A DNA stretch of 64,000 nucleotides from contig UPZS01000004.1 in NCBI GenBank assembly GCA_900538905.1, forward strand, positions 37,921-101,920, given 5' to 3'. The stretch comes from an uncultured Sutterella sp. (GTDB lineage Bacteria > Pseudomonadota > Gammaproteobacteria > Burkholderiales > Burkholderiaceae_F). This document shows, piece after piece, positions 9,124 through 18,045 of this stretch; the first letter of the stretch is position 1, and each line of letters opens with the position of its first letter. The notes below the pieces were generated by a model. It did no database searches. It was given only the letters and a program-made list of their open reading frames with translations, and had not been told where the DNA came from. Made by a program: the position numbers and the translations under genes.

Positions 9124-10206
9124 TCAATCGTCGAAGGTGGGCGTTTCAACGCCGAGCACCTTGTGCAGCTTTGGACTCGTCGTGGTGTACTGCAAGAAAA
9201 CCTTCTTTTCCGGGAAGACGTACTTGGAGGCGCCGAAGGCTGCCAGAGCACATTCATGGAAGCCGGAAAGAATGAGTTTCTTCTTGCCCGGGTATGTGTT
9301 GATGTCACCCACAGCGAAGATGCCCGGGATGGAGCTTTCGAACTTTTCCGTATCCACCACAATTTGCTTGCGTTCGAGTTCCAGACCCCATTCGGCGATC
9401 GGACCGATCTTGGGCTGAAGACCGAAGAACACGAGCAAATGATCAAGCGGCATGCGGCGAACGACACCGTCACCGCCCGTGACGCGGATTTCGGTCATCT
9501 TGCCGTCTTTTTCTTCAAAACCCGTCACTTGACCGACTTCGAACTGCATTTCCCAGTTTTCGCACAACTCGCGCATGCGGGCAACCGACGAGGCGGCAGC
9601 ACGGAAGCCGTCACGGCGGTGCAACAGCACGACGCTTTCGGCTTTGCCCACAAGGTTGAGTGTCCAGTCCAGAGCCGAGTCGCCGCCGCCGCAGATCACG
9701 ACGTTCTTGCCGGCGAAGAGCTCGGGGTCACGCACGCGGTAGTGCAGTTGGGTTCCTTCGAACTTTTCGATGCCGGGCACGCGCAGAGGACGGGCCTGGA
9801 AAGAGCCCACGCCCGCGGCGATGATCACAACCTTGCACAGGAACTTGGTGCCTTTGTCGGTTTCGACGTCAAAGAGACCGTCTTCGCGTTTCTTCACCAC
9901 GGTGACTTCTTGACCGAGGTGGAAAGTGGGGTTGAAGGGGTGGATTTGCTTCAAAAGATTTTCCGTGAGTTCGTAAGACGAATACACGGGCACGGCCGGA
10001 ATGTCGTAGATGGGCTTGGTGGGATAAAGCTCCATGCACTGGCCGCCGACGTTTTTCAAAGAGTCGACGACGTGTGCCTTGATTTCGAGAAGGCCGAGCT
10101 CGAAAACCTGAAAAAGACCCACGGGGCCGGCGCCGACGATGACGGCATCGGTTTCAATGACCTGGTCGGTGGGTTCGGCAACGTTCAGATAATCTTCAAT
10201 AGCCAT
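9124..10206 (-). CDS. Ferredoxin/flavodoxin-NADP+ reductase, thioredoxin-reductase-like (YumC type)
   Basis: FAD enzyme that moves electrons between NADPH and ferredoxin or flavodoxin. The FAD dinucleotide motif GAGPVG is at residues 25-30 and the NADPH motif GGGDSA is near 185; a [12 protein letters not shown] block near the end closes the FAD site. The CxxC active site of true thioredoxin reductase is missing where it should be, which places it in the thioredoxin-reductase-like FNR group. Length 360 fits that group. Monocistronic, with its own terminator; reduced ferredoxin could serve anaerobic or Fe-S metabolism, but the partner is not in the window. Confidence 0.9.
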   Translation of the reverse strand: MAIEDYLNVAEPTDQVIETDAVIVGAGPVGLFQVFELGLLEIKAHVVDSLKNVGGQCMELYPTKPIYDIPAVPVYSSYELTENLLKQIHPFNPTFHLGQEVTVVKKREDGLFDVETDKGTKFLCKVVIIAAGVGSFQARPLRVPGIEKFEGTQLHYRVRDPELFAGKNVVICGGGDSALDWTLNLVGKAESVVLLHRRDGFRAAASSVARMRELCENWEMQFEVGQVTGFEEKDGKMTEIRVTGGDGVVRRMPLDHLLVFFGLQPKIGPIAEWGLELERKQIVVDTEKFESSIPGIFAVGDINTYPGKKKLILSGFHECALAAFGASKYVFPEKKVFLQYTTTSPKLHKVLGVETPTFDD

Positions 10207-10383
10207 GGTTGTCGTTAATTCATCAAATATTCATTGAGCATGGGAGGCGTCGGCTTGACGCGCGCAAAAAACCGGCGCGCAAAACTCTGTCTTGCGCGCA
10301 GGCGAATCGTTGGGCGTATTTTCGCACACGAACTCTCTGTTTTGGATACGGAAAAAAGACGACTTTCTCACTGAAAACGAGGT

Positions 10384-11892
10384 TCAGTCCTTTTTCTGGT
10401 CGAGTACTTTTTGGCGTTGTTCGCGCAGTTTGGCATCAATTTCGCTCATGATGTAGAAGTCTCCGTCGTTGGCTTTTTGAGCGAGCTCAAACTGATAGAC
10501 GGCCGCACGCGGGTTGTCCAGAAGTGCGTACATGTCGCCCGTGGCGGCAAAAGCCATTGATTTCTTACCGAGCGCCTCGTAGCTGCGCGCCAAATACATG
10601 TGGTAATCGGGGTTGCTGCGTGAAAGAGCCGATTGGTTGCGCAAATAGTTAACAAGCTCCTGGTGCTTGCCGCTTTGGAAGAGCAACTCGACGTAGTTGG
10701 AGGCAGCCAGTCCCGAGTAGGGGTACTGATTGCAGGTGCTTTTGGCTAAAGCCTGCGCCTGATCTTTTTGAGCCTGCGTTTTGGCGACCTGATAGGTGAG
10801 TTCTGCCAGGTGTTTGTCCAGAATGACGCTGTTTTCCTTGCTCGCGGCTTTGGCGGCGCGAATGGCCGTCAGTGCCTTGTCCTTTTGATTCATCTTGGCG
10901 TAGGCAACCGATAAACCGTATTGGGTTGCCACCAAGCTGTAACCTGCGGGATGGCGCTTGAGTTCGTTTTCAAAGCTCTTGGAAACTTTTAGCCAACCGT
11001 CGTAGGTCGTCTCCTGCAGCACGCGGGCGCGCGCCTTTACCAGGAAGAAGTCCATGCTGTCGCGATGCGTGACCGGAGACATATGGCGCGTGCGATTTTG
11101 CATGTCGCTCATACGTTCGGACGTCATCGGGTGGGTTGAGATGTACGCTGTGCTGGCGTTTTCGTACCAGCGATTGTTTTGCTGCAATCGTTCAAAGAAC
11201 GCTTCCATGCCCAAAGGATCGAACCCGGCATTTTGGAGCGTCGAAAGCCCGAAGCGATCGGCTTCGCGTTCGGCGTCGCGCGAGTAACCCAGTTGCTTAC
11301 TCAACATGGCCGCTTGTGTGCCAAGCATTACACCCATGGCTGCGTCGCCGCCGGAGCTGCCGCCTGCGCGAGCTGCAAGAAGCGCCAACAGAATCGAGCC
11401 GATGGTCATCGCAAGCGACCCCTTGCTCGACTCGATCATGCGGGCGATGTGGCGTTGCGTGACGTGTCCGATTTCGTGTCCGATGACGCCGGCCAATTCA
11501 CTTTCGGTTTGCGAAGCGACAATGAGTCCCGTATGGACAGCAATGAAGCCGCCCGGCAGCGCAAAAGCGTTGAGAGATTTATCTCGAATCGGAAAGAAAA
11601 AGAAATCGTAAGGCGAAGGATCAGCGGCCGCAACGAGTCGATATCCTAACCGATTGACAAAATCTGTGAGCTCAGGATCCGGCAGGTAGGATTTGTCTGC
11701 CCGTACGCGGCGCATGAGCTGTTCGCCCAGACTGCGTTCCTCCAAAACAGTCAGATCGGCGCCTGCCACATTACCCAGGCTCGGAAGGTTGAATTCGCCC
11801 ACGCCGCCCGAAAGCTGCGCGTAGGCGCCTGCCGGAGGTAGGGCAAGAGAGCAACTGACGGCAAGGACGGTAAGCGTTTTGAGAAAGCGCAC
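10384..11892 (-). CDS. bepA: M48 family periplasmic metalloprotease with TPR region (BepA-like)
   Basis: Probable envelope quality-control protease/chaperone acting on outer-membrane proteins such as LptD, as BepA (YfgC) does. It has a signal peptide (residues 1-25, cleavage after AYA), the zinc motif HEIGH (H139, H143), the third ligand E208 in EREAD, and a C-terminal half (about 290-502) of helical repeats consistent with TPRs. Length 502 is close to the 487 of Escherichia coli BepA. The 177 bases between it and the ferredoxin reductase hold no gene that I can support. Confidence 0.9.
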   Translation of the reverse strand: MRFLKTLTVLAVSCSLALPPAGAYAQLSGGVGEFNLPSLGNVAGADLTVLEERSLGEQLMRRVRADKSYLPDPELTDFVNRLGYRLVAAADPSPYDFFFFPIRDKSLNAFALPGGFIAVHTGLIVASQTESELAGVIGHEIGHVTQRHIARMIESSKGSLAMTIGSILLALLAARAGGSSGGDAAMGVMLGTQAAMLSKQLGYSRDAEREADRFGLSTLQNAGFDPLGMEAFFERLQQNNRWYENASTAYISTHPMTSERMSDMQNRTRHMSPVTHRDSMDFFLVKARARVLQETTYDGWLKVSKSFENELKRHPAGYSLVATQYGLSVAYAKMNQKDKALTAIRAAKAASKENSVILDKHLAELTYQVAKTQAQKDQAQALAKSTCNQYPYSGLAASNYVELLFQSGKHQELVNYLRNQSALSRSNPDYHMYLARSYEALGKKSMAFAATGDMYALLDNPRAAVYQFELAQKANDGDFYIMSEIDAKLREQRQKVLDQKKD

Positions 11893-12043
11893 GGAATTGA
11901 AAACCTATAAATCGGACGGCGGCAAAGCGTCGGCGAAACGAAATTTGAGTCGGAGCCGAGAACTTCGGTTGTGTATCATAGCGGCCTGCGGCCGAGGCGT
12001 GGTTTCCTCGGATGACTCAAAACGCAATCTTTTGCTACTGAAA

Positions 12044-12523
12044 ATGACAGAACTCACTCATTTTGACCAGGCCGGCAATGCTCATATGGTTGATGTCGGT
12101 GCCAAAGATCAGACGCACCGCGTAGCACGTGCTCAGGGGTTCATCCGCATGAAGCCCGAAACGTTTGCCATGATTGCGCAGGGAACGGCCAAAAAGGGCG
12201 ACGTGATCGGCATTGCTCGCGTGGCGGCCATTATGGCGAGCAAAAGGACGGCTGACCTGATCCCGTTGTGTCATCCGATTGCGCTCACGCGTGTGGCTGT
12301 TGATTTTGAGCTTGACGAGACACACAGCACCGTGCGTTGTGTCGCAACATGCGAAACGCGCGGGCAGACGGGCGTGGAAATGGAGGCGCTGACCGCCGTA
12401 CAGGTGGGGCTTTTAACCATTTACGACATGTGCAAGGCCGTTGATCGTTTCATGGAAATCGGCGGCATCAAGCTGCTTGAAAAGTCCGGAGGTAAATCCG
12501 GTCATTGGATTGCTCCGCAGTAA
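12044..12523 (+). CDS. moaC: Cyclic pyranopterin monophosphate synthase MoaC
   Basis: Second step of molybdenum cofactor synthesis, turning the MoaA product into cPMP. Starting at ATG 12044 gives 159 residues (Escherichia coli has 161) and places the catalytic residues at the family positions: H77 in LCHPI, D128 and K131 in YDMCK. The open frame extends 55 residues upstream, but that part is unlike MoaC and overlaps the bepA start. No other moa genes are next to it. A terminator follows. Confidence 0.96.
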   Translation: MTELTHFDQAGNAHMVDVGAKDQTHRVARAQGFIRMKPETFAMIAQGTAKKGDVIGIARVAAIMASKRTADLIPLCHPIALTRVAVDFELDETHSTVRCVATCETRGQTGVEMEALTAVQVGLLTIYDMCKAVDRFMEIGGIKLLEKSGGKSGHWIAPQ

Positions 12524-12563
12524 CACAAAGAGAAGAAAACTTAAGCAACGAATCCGAAAAAGC

Positions 12564-12601
12564 GGCAGGTCGGCTGGTGTCGGCCTGTCCGTTTGTTTTT
12601 T
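12564..12601 (+). terminator. Terminator after moaC
   Basis: A stem of about eight pairs, including a G-U pair (12564-12572 with 12581-12589), is followed by GTTTGTTTTTT. It includes a possible TTG start of azlC at 12593, so that start is unlikely. Confidence 0.7.
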
Positions 12602-12607
12602 GAAAAA

Positions 12608-13327
12608 ATGAAATTCAACTCCGGTCTCCGAGATTCGGCGCTGACGGCTTTTCGCGACTCCATTCCCGTGATGATGGGGTATCTGCCGTTGGGCTTTGTC
12701 TTCGGCTTTTTGTTCGCCCAAGCCGGCGCCGCCGCCTGGATGGCGCCGATCTGTTCGATTATCGTCTACGGCGGTGCGTCGCAGTACATGATGGTGCCGA
12801 TGGTGGCTGCCGGCGCTTCGGTGCCGGCGATCGCTTTTGCCACGCTCGTGATCAATTTGCGTCATATCTTTTATGGCGTCTCTTTGCTGCAAAAGGTGCC
12901 TTCTAAGGGATGGGCGCGCTGGTACATAGCCTATACGCTTACCGACGAGACATACTCCCTGTTGTCGATCATGCCAGTCGGTACGCCCTTGGCGCGTATG
13001 CTTTTCGTGTGCTTTTTTAATCACTTGTGGTGGATTCTCGGTGGTTTCATCGGCGCGTTGGCGGGTTCGAGCGTAACGATCGGACTCACCGGCCTTGACT
13101 TCGTACTCACGAGCCTTTTTGCTATGTTGACGGCAGAACAGTGGCGCAACCGTAAGACGGCGCTTTCGCTTTGGGTGGCGCTTTTCGGTTACGCTGCCGC
13201 ACGACTGCTGATGCCAGAAAACGCCCTTGCTGTCTCGATCGCTTTGTGTGCGGCCGCGGGACTTGTCTGGGGAGCATCCCGTCGCAAGCGCGATTCCGGT
13301 AACTGCGTTTTGAACAAGGAGGCCTAA
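12608..13327 (+). CDS. azlC: AzlC family branched-chain amino acid exporter subunit
   Basis: Large membrane subunit of an AzlC/AzlD (BrnFE-like) exporter for branched-chain amino acids or related compounds. The 239-residue protein has about six hydrophobic spans and the family block around SIIVYGGASQYMM and NLRHIFYG. I start at ATG 12608, since the TTG at 12593 lies in the moaC terminator. Three bases separate its stop from the start of azlD, so the pair is translated together. The substrate is inferred from the family. Confidence 0.9.
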   Translation: MKFNSGLRDSALTAFRDSIPVMMGYLPLGFVFGFLFAQAGAAAWMAPICSIIVYGGASQYMMVPMVAAGASVPAIAFATLVINLRHIFYGVSLLQKVPSKGWARWYIAYTLTDETYSLLSIMPVGTPLARMLFVCFFNHLWWILGGFIGALAGSSVTIGLTGLDFVLTSLFAMLTAEQWRNRKTALSLWVALFGYAAARLLMPENALAVSIALCAAAGLVWGASRRKRDSGNCVLNKEA

Positions 13328-13330
13328 GCG

Positions 13331-13660
13331 ATGGATTTCGGATACTTGATGCTTGTGTTCATCGCTATGGCGGCGGTGACCTTTGCCGAACGCGCGCTTC
13401 CCTTTGCCGCAAGCAAATGGCTGCAAAAACAGCGCTGGGTAAGAGATCTGGGCGACTTTTTGCCTCTTGCCATTATGGTGCTCTTGACCGTGCACGCCGC
13501 AACCGACGCGGCCGTGGCGCGTGATGCTGCTCCCACTCCCGAAGTGGTGAGCATCGCTTTTGCCTTTGTGCTGCAGTGGTTCCTGAAAAATCCTCTGGTT
13601 TCGATCTTTGCGGGCACGGCTTTGTACGTCGCCTGGGTCAACGGTTACTTGCCCTTTTGA
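13331..13660 (+). CDS. azlD: AzlD family branched-chain amino acid exporter subunit
   Basis: Small partner of AzlC; 109 residues with three to four hydrophobic segments and the FAERALPFA block near residues 17-25 that is typical of AzlD. It has a near-ideal ribosome site, AAGGAGG, eight bases before the ATG. AzlC and AzlD together form the exporter. No terminator is visible before glnS, 78 bases on. Confidence 0.88.
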   Translation: MDFGYLMLVFIAMAAVTFAERALPFAASKWLQKQRWVRDLGDFLPLAIMVLLTVHAATDAAVARDAAPTPEVVSIAFAFVLQWFLKNPLVSIFAGTALYVAWVNGYLPF

Positions 13661-13738
13661 CGCTAAAATTCACTTTTTACGCCTGCGCTTGTCAGATAGG
13701 CCCAACTCCTTGGGCGCGCAAGGCTTGGATTCTTTGAG

Positions 13739-15829
13739 ATGACTGATAAAGAAACTGCCGACATCGAAGCGGGCGCCACACGTCCGACCAACTTCATCCG
13801 CCAGATCATTGAAAACGATCTGGAGCAGGGCAACAACCTGCCGCGCTACTGGTGCGGTCATCCGGCTCCCTATTCCGAACAACTGCAAAAAGGTGAGCCT
13901 GATTGGGCGCGTATTCGCACGCGTTTTCCGCCCGAACCCAACGGCTATCTGCATATCGGTCACGCCAAGAGCATCTGCTTGAATTTTGGACTGGCGGCCG
14001 ATTACAAAGGTGTCTGCCACATGCGCTTTGACGACACCAATCCGGTGAAAGAAGACCAGGAGTACGTTGACGCGATCAAGGAAAGCGTCCGCTGGATGGG
14101 CTTTGACTGGAAGCAGGGCACGGAAGATAACCTTTATCATGCGTCCGATTATTTTGATTGGATGTACGCCTTTGCCGAACATCTGATCAAGACCGGCTAC
14201 GCTTACGTCGACGAGCAGAGTGCCGACGAAATGCGCGCCAATCGCGGTACGCTTTTCGAGCCGGGCAAGAACTCGCCCTATCGAGACCGCAGCCCTGAAG
14301 AAAACCTGCGCATTTTCCGCGAAATGCGCGACGGCAAGCACCCGGAAGGTTCCATGGTGCTGCGTGCCAAGATTGACATGGCTTCGCCCAACATCAATCT
14401 GCGCGATCCGGCGATCTATCGCATCCGTTTTGCTGAACACCAGTCCACGGGCAATAAGTGGTGCATCTACCCGATGTACACCTTTGCGCACCCGATCGAA
14501 GACTCGCTCGAAAATATCACCCACTCGATCTGCACGCTCGAGTTTGACGACCAGCGCGCGTTCTACGACTGGGCGCTCGAGCGCATTGTGCCGGTACTTC
14601 GTACGCCTCAGTACGAAGAAGCCAAGAGAATCATCGCCGACATGGCTGCCGGCAAAGACGATCGCGCGCTGGCGTTTGCCCGCGCTGCGTTCAACGCCGC
14701 TGACAAGCTTGGTCCGAGCGAACCAGAAGTGGCCATGCGTGAGATCTTTGGCCGCTGGTCTGCCACGGGTGGTCCGGAGACGCTCGAAGGCACCGAAGGC
14801 AAGAGTTTCTTTACGTTGTTGCAGATGAACACCGAAAACTTCACGCCTCTGCTTCAGAGCGCGTTGTCGGTGGTGCGCAACAACTTCTTCCTGCTTTCGC
14901 ATCAGTACGAATTCAACCGTCTGAGTCTCACCTATGTGGTGCTCTCCAAGCGCAAGCTTATTTCCCTCGTTCAGCAGGGTCTGGTCGACGGCTGGGACGA
15001 TCCTCGTATGCCTACCCTCGTCGGTCTGCGTCGCCGCGGCTACACCGCCGCAGCATTGCAGAAGTTTGTCGAAAACTGCGGCGTGAGCCGCGTGGCTGGC
15101 GGTTGGATTGACTACAGCGTGCTTGAGCAGTCGCTTCGCGAGGACCTGGAAAGCACGGCCGAACGGCGCGCCGGCGTTGTGCATCCGTTAAAGCTCATTC
15201 TGGACAACTATCCGGAGGGTAAGAGCGAAGAGCTTGTGTGCCCGAATCACCCGCAAAAACCCGAAATGGGAACGCGTACGGTGACGATGAGCCGGGAACT
15301 CTGGATCGAACAGGAAGACTTTGCCGAAGTGCCTCCGAAGGGCTATCGCCGACTGACGATTCCGGCCGACGGTACGCCCGCCAAGCCCGTGCGTCTGCGC
15401 AACAGTTACGTGATTGTGCCCACGTCCTTTGAAAAGGACGCCGAAGGTAACGTCGTGTGCGTGCATGCCGACTACCTGCCGGAAACCAAGAGCGGTACGG
15501 CCGGCGCTGATTCCGTAAAGACGAAAGCTGCCATTCACTGGCTCGATGCTAAAACAGCCGTTCCCGCACAGTTCCGAATGTACGATCGCCTCTTTACGGT
15601 GCCGCAGCCCGATTCGGCTGAAGACTTCCTTACCGTTTTGAACCGTGACAGCAAGTTCGTAAGCCAGGGCTTTGTTGAGCCCAACGTGGCCGCAGCTGCT
15701 CCCGAAACCCGCTATCAGTTTGAGCGCATCGGTTATTTCGTAACCGATATCAAGGATCACAGCGCCGAACATCCGGTGCTCAATCTTGCCGTCGGACTGC
15801 GCGACAGTTGGGGCAAGAACGCGAAGTAA
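13739..15829 (+). CDS. glnS: Glutaminyl-tRNA synthetase with an internal insertion
   Basis: Class I enzyme that charges tRNA-Gln. The catalytic signature is PPEPNGYLHIGHAKS (residues 64-78), and the KMSKS equivalent is VLSKRKL (401-407). The C-terminal anticodon-binding beta-barrels follow (about 480-696). At 696 residues it is about 140 longer than the Escherichia coli enzyme (554). Most of the excess is a block of roughly 100 residues (about 286-388, bases 14594-14902), inserted between the segment YDWALERI and the normally adjoining QYEFNRL segment just before the KMSKS loop. The frame stays open through the insert and its codon use matches the rest of the gene, so it is not a sequencing artefact by appearance. 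There is also a short N-terminal extension of about 20 residues. Confidence 0.96.
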   Translation: MTDKETADIEAGATRPTNFIRQIIENDLEQGNNLPRYWCGHPAPYSEQLQKGEPDWARIRTRFPPEPNGYLHIGHAKSICLNFGLAADYKGVCHMRFDDTNPVKEDQEYVDAIKESVRWMGFDWKQGTEDNLYHASDYFDWMYAFAEHLIKTGYAYVDEQSADEMRANRGTLFEPGKNSPYRDRSPEENLRIFREMRDGKHPEGSMVLRAKIDMASPNINLRDPAIYRIRFAEHQSTGNKWCIYPMYTFAHPIEDSLENITHSICTLEFDDQRAFYDWALERIVPVLRTPQYEEAKRIIADMAAGKDDRALAFARAAFNAADKLGPSEPEVAMREIFGRWSATGGPETLEGTEGKSFFTLLQMNTENFTPLLQSALSVVRNNFFLLSHQYEFNRLSLTYVVLSKRKLISLVQQGLVDGWDDPRMPTLVGLRRRGYTAAALQKFVENCGVSRVAGGWIDYSVLEQSLREDLESTAERRAGVVHPLKLILDNYPEGKSEELVCPNHPQKPEMGTRTVTMSRELWIEQEDFAEVPPKGYRRLTIPADGTPAKPVRLRNSYVIVPTSFEKDAEGNVVCVHADYLPETKSGTAGADSVKTKAAIHWLDAKTAVPAQFRMYDRLFTVPQPDSAEDFLTVLNRDSKFVSQGFVEPNVAAAAPETRYQFERIGYFVTDIKDHSAEHPVLNLAVGLRDSWGKNAK

Positions 15830-15854
15830 CAGAATCGTTCCCCAGCGGTACAAG

Positions 15855-15917
15855 AGCCTGCCCGAATTCTCCCGTTCGTCGTCATTCGACGCTCGGAGGT
15901 CGGACAGGCTTTTTTGT
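15855..15917 (+). terminator. Terminator after glnS
   Basis: AGCCTGCCCGA (15855-15865) pairs, with one mismatch, with TCGGACAGGCT (15900-15910), followed by a T run. The loop is long but contains its own small hairpin. Confidence 0.75.
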
Positions 15918-16017
15918 TTGTGTAAAGGCCAATTCATGGTTTTGTATTTAGTCAAACAAAAAAGATGTCGGGTAGGGACATCCGAAAGTTTGAACGGGTG
16001 CTTTTGACGTTTCTCCA

Positions 16018-16131
16018 TATAATCGCTCAGGTTGAGTGCGGCCTTTTTTGCGCCGGCGGGTAGCTTGCGCGCAAAAAGTTGAGAAAGCGGTCGTGCTCAG
16101 AAAACCACAGATCGATTCAAATAGGAATCGA
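16018..16131 (+). promoter_or_regulatory. Leader of the fumarate reductase operon: -10-like box and inverted repeat
   Basis: The 328-base gap 15830-16157 holds the glnS terminator and this leader. A perfect TATAAT is at 16018-16023 but no -35 box sits at a good distance. Nearer the gene is a perfect inverted repeat, TCGATTC (16112-16118) and GAATCGA (16125-16131), 26 bases before the ATG. It could be an operator or an mRNA hairpin. A GGGGAGA ribosome site follows at about 16143. Confidence 0.4.
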
Positions 16132-16157
16132 CAATCTTTGTTGGGGAGACAACAAAC

Positions 16158-17564
16158 ATGAAAAAGATTCTTATCGCAACCGCAGTCGCTGCCGCCTTCG
16201 GCATGGCCAACGCTGCCGAACAGGCTGACATTGTCGTGATCGGTGCAGGCGGTGCCGGTATGGCTGCTGCCGTTCAGGCGCACGACAACGGCGTCAAGAA
16301 GGTTGTGATCATCGAAAAGATGCCGATGGTCGGCGGTAACACGATCCGCGCTACCGGCGGTATCAACGCTGCTGAAACGCCGCAGCAGGCAAAGCTCGGC
16401 ATTAAGGACAGCATCGAACAGATGTACAAGGACACGATGAAGGGCGGCCACAACCGCAACAATCCTGAACTCGTGAAGGTTCTGTGCGAAAACTCCAACG
16501 ATGCTGTTCAGTGGCTGATCAAGCTCGGCGGTAACTTCAACGACGTCGGCTTTATGGGCGGCGCCACCAACAAGCGTTGCCACCGTCCGACGGGCGGCGC
16601 CGCTGTTGGTCCTGAAGTTGTCAAGACGCTCTATAACGCTGTTGAAGCCCGCAAGATTGATCTGCGCACGGACTCTCAGGTTGTCGACCTGATTGTCAAG
16701 AACGGTGCTGTGGCCGGCGTCAAGGTTAAGGACGAAGACGGCAAGGTCTACGAAATCGACTCCAAGGCTGTTGTGAACGCAGCAGGCGGCTTTGCCGGCA
16801 ACAACGCTATGGTTTCCAAGATCATTCCGCGTCTGAAGGGCTTTGCCACGACGAACCATCCGGGTGCCACGGGCGACGGCCTGCTGCTCTCCGAAAAGGT
16901 CAAGGCTGCCTTTGTTGACATGGACCAGATCCAGACCCACCCGACTGTTGTTGAAACGACCGGCGTGATGGTGACCGAAGCCGTCCGTGGCAACGGTGCT
17001 GTGCTGATCAACAAGGAAGGCAAGCGCTTCTTCGACGAACTCAACACGCGTGATGCCGTGTCGGCCGCTATCCTGAAGCAGACCACCGGCCACGCCTACA
17101 TGTTCTTTGACGATGACGTTCGCAAGTCTCTGAAGGCTATCGAAGGCTACATTAAGATGCCGGGTATGGTCATCCAGGGCAAGGATCTCGACGAAGTGGC
17201 CAAGAACATGGGTGTTCCGGCTGCTAACCTGAAGGCAACGATGGCTCAGTACGCCAAGGATCAGGCTGCTGGCAAGGATAGCTGCTGCGGCCGCACCAAG
17301 ATGGAACGTCCGCTCAACAAGGCTCCGTACTATGCTATTCTCGTCACCCCGGCTGTGCACCACACCATGGGCGGCGTGAAGATCAACACGAAGGCTGAAG
17401 TGATCAATGTCGACGGCAAGGTGATTCCGGGTTACTTCGCAGCCGGTGAAGTGACCGGTGGTGTTCACGGCGGCAACCGCCTCGGCGGCAATGCTCAGGC
17501 TGACATCATTGTGTTCGGCCGCATCGCTGGCAACAGCGCTTCCGCTTACGCCAAGGCGCACTAA
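16158..17564 (+). CDS. Periplasmic fumarate-reductase-like flavoprotein (flavocytochrome c FAD subunit, no haem domain)
   Basis: Soluble periplasmic FAD enzyme of the flavocytochrome c family, predicted to reduce fumarate or a similar unsaturated acid as terminal electron acceptor. A signal peptide (1-19, cleavage after ANA) is followed at once by the FAD motif GAGGAG (29-34). The residues that bind and protonate fumarate in Shewanella flavocytochrome c3 align without gaps: H261, M271, T273, E274, R277, the proton donor R298, H401 and R441. The methionine at 271, changed in urocanate reductase, favours fumarate. There is no CxxCH, so electrons must come from a separate carrier, probably the next gene. 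Lysine is almost always AAG, a codon bias suggesting very high expression. Related acids such as methacrylate remain possible substrates. Confidence 0.88.
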   Translation: MKKILIATAVAAAFGMANAAEQADIVVIGAGGAGMAAAVQAHDNGVKKVVIIEKMPMVGGNTIRATGGINAAETPQQAKLGIKDSIEQMYKDTMKGGHNRNNPELVKVLCENSNDAVQWLIKLGGNFNDVGFMGGATNKRCHRPTGGAAVGPEVVKTLYNAVEARKIDLRTDSQVVDLIVKNGAVAGVKVKDEDGKVYEIDSKAVVNAAGGFAGNNAMVSKIIPRLKGFATTNHPGATGDGLLLSEKVKAAFVDMDQIQTHPTVVETTGVMVTEAVRGNGAVLINKEGKRFFDELNTRDAVSAAILKQTTGHAYMFFDDDVRKSLKAIEGYIKMPGMVIQGKDLDEVAKNMGVPAANLKATMAQYAKDQAAGKDSCCGRTKMERPLNKAPYYAILVTPAVHHTMGGVKINTKAEVINVDGKVIPGYFAAGEVTGGVHGGNRLGGNAQADIIVFGRIAGNSASAYAKAH

Positions 17565-17603
17565 CCTTTTAACTTTGTAAGAACCAAGAGGAGTTCATAA
17601 CCA

Positions 17604-17936
17604 ATGATCAAGCAATTGATTGTTGCTGCATCTGCCGCTCTGCTGTGTGCAGGTGCTCAGGCCGCTTCCTACAAGGACGGCACCTATACCGGTGAAGGCA
17701 CCGGTAACGCCAGCAAGATCCAGGTGGAAGTCGTTGTTGCCGGTGGCAAGATCACTTCCGTGAAGGTTGTCAAGCATGGCGAAACCGAAATGCTGCTCAA
17801 TGCCGCTCAGAAGAAGTTGTCCAAGGCAATCATCAAGAAGAACGGTACGGAAGGTGTCGCTGCTGTAACGGGCGCGTCCAATTCCTCCAAGGGCATCATC
17901 GAAGCTGTGAACAAGGCGCTCGAATCCGCCAAGTAA
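17604..17936 (+). CDS. Secreted FMN-binding domain protein (flavinylated electron carrier)
   Basis: A 110-residue protein with a signal peptide (1-20, AQA) and one FMN_bind domain (PF04205). Near the end is TGASNSS (residues 89-95), matching the flavinylation motif (S/T)GA(S/T)x(S/T); S94 is the expected site of covalent FMN attachment. It starts 39 bases after the flavoprotein stop with a good AAGAGGAG site, and the flavin transferase apbE follows. The reading is that this small protein carries electrons to the flavoprotein, replacing the haem or FMN domain that is fused in related reductases. Codon use shows the same high-expression bias as its neighbour. Confidence 0.88.
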   Translation: MIKQLIVAASAALLCAGAQAASYKDGTYTGEGTGNASKIQVEVVVAGGKITSVKVVKHGETEMLLNAAQKKLSKAIIKKNGTEGVAAVTGASNSSKGIIEAVNKALESAK

Positions 17937-17959
17937 TCGGTTCGATTGCGTGATGCGAA

Positions 17960-17998
17960 AAAGGCTCGGAGTGGGGAAATCCCGCACCGGGCCTTTTC
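17960..17998 (+). terminator. Terminator between the FMN-binding gene and apbE
   Basis: AAGGCTCGG pairs with CCGGGCCTT (one G-U pair) with an inner GTGGG/TCCCGC stem and a short T run. It would let the two abundant proteins be made in excess over the ApbE enzyme. Confidence 0.65.
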
Positions 17999-18045
17999 CA
18001 TATATAGTGCGCATACTTTGCAACCAATTTTGATTGATTTGAAGG

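Noticed and set aside
13670-15184. 504-codon open frame opposite glnS
   Set aside because: Antisense shadow of a confirmed synthetase gene, including its insertion.
15999-16023. TTGACG and TATAAT as a promoter before the fumarate reductase operon
   Set aside because: The spacer is only about eight bases, too short for sigma-70; only the -10 box is kept as a candidate.
15948-17561. 537-codon open frame opposite the fumarate-reductase-like gene
   Set aside because: Antisense shadow produced by strong codon bias on the plus strand.
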